Shown in pieces: positions 5,600 through 5,821 of a DNA stretch of 5,821 nt. The DNA is from Betaproteobacteria bacterium (lineage in GTDB: Bacteria > Pseudomonadota > Gammaproteobacteria > Burkholderiales > SG8-39). The notes below the pieces were generated by a model. The model saw only the letters and a list, made by a program, of their open reading frames with translations, did not search any database and had not been told where the DNA came from. Location: assembly GCA_005888925.1 (NCBI GenBank), contig VBCP01000424.1:1-5821 (forward strand). The letters run 5' to 3'. The first letter of the stretch is position 1. Every line of letters begins with the position of its first letter. Position numbers and translations under genes: made by a program.

Positions 5600-5821
5600 C
5601 TGCGCTCATCCCAGCAATGCGGCCGAACACGGCGCCATTGGTGAGGCCCGAACCGCCGGGGTAATTGAACCAGAAGATCCCGCCGACGAGCTCCCCTGCG
5701 GCATAAAGCCCGCGGATCGGCTCGCCGTCGGAGCTGATCACCTGCGCGTCGCTGTTGATCTTCAGGCCGCCGAAGCTGAAGGTGATGCCGCAGGTCACCG
5801 CGTAGGCCTCGAAGGGCGGCG
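5586..5821 (-). CDS. Fumarate reductase/tricarballylate dehydrogenase-like flavoprotein, C-terminal part
   Basis: Only the last 77 or so residues are in the window; the gene starts beyond base 5821, and an internal GTG at 5798 is not its true start. The visible part begins PPFEAYAVTCGITFSFGGLK. It continues with the FAD-domain signature IRGLYAAGELVGG, then FNYPGGSGLTNGAVFGRIAG, and ends MSAAKAR. In the FAD-dependent oxidoreductase 2 superfamily (fumarate reductase/succinate dehydrogenase flavoprotein, 3-ketosteroid dehydrogenase, TcuA), GLYAAGE followed by the GG/FGR segment closes around the flavin. The tyrosine-proline-rich NYPGGSGL form most resembles TcuA, which oxidises tricarballylate to cis-aconitate. 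That would suit the nearby tricarboxylate-type receptors, but the substrate-binding domain is outside the window, so the substrate is not proven. The 3' end overlaps the convergent plus-strand gene by 14 bases. Confidence 0.85.
   Translation of the reverse strand, partial: PPFEAYAVTCGITFSFGGLKINSDAQVISSDGEPIRGLYAAGELVGGIFWFNYPGGSGLTNGAVFGRIAGMSAAKAR

Overview
The window is GC-rich and densely coded, with strong third-position G/C preference. It carries two recognisable Bug-family (TctC-like) periplasmic solute receptors plus the 3' relic of a third. That expansion is typical of Burkholderiales and related Betaproteobacteria, so I infer such an organism. There are no tRNAs, rRNAs, CRISPR arrays, insertion sequences or phage genes, and I see no defence system. 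This is mainly metabolic and transport accessory territory.

Left part, plus strand (3-2048): the 3' part of a Bug receptor gene is followed, with a TTGA start/stop overlap, by an Nramp-type divalent-metal transporter gene. The transporter gene is broken by a frame change near 1421-1427, exactly where homologues carry a cytoplasmic loop. Immediately after its stop codon lies a short stretch (1992-2048) that reads as the last ~15 residues of another Bug receptor. The transporter gene is therefore bracketed by two diverged Bug 3' ends.

Middle (2167-4426): a stand-alone CheY-like response regulator on the plus strand starts at a TTG behind a good ribosome-binding site. It converges on a minus-strand pair, and the two stop codons share one CTAG. 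The pair is an SMP-30/gluconolactonase-type hydrolase followed after 2 bases by a complete Bug receptor with a signal peptide. This looks like a two-gene operon for recognising a carboxylate or sugar acid and perhaps opening a lactone. No TctA/TctB membrane partners are present.

Right part (4427-5821): a 62-base divergent intergenic region with a small inverted repeat precedes two overlapping plus-strand genes for paralogous exported proteins. Each protein is built of two copies of the same beta-rich module, giving four modules in tandem; their function is unknown. They converge, with a 14-base overlap, on the 3' end of a minus-strand gene for a fumarate reductase/tricarballylate dehydrogenase-like flavoprotein. 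Bug (tricarboxylate-type) receptors, a lactonase-like hydrolase and this flavoprotein suggest an organic-acid scavenging neighbourhood; that link is inference.
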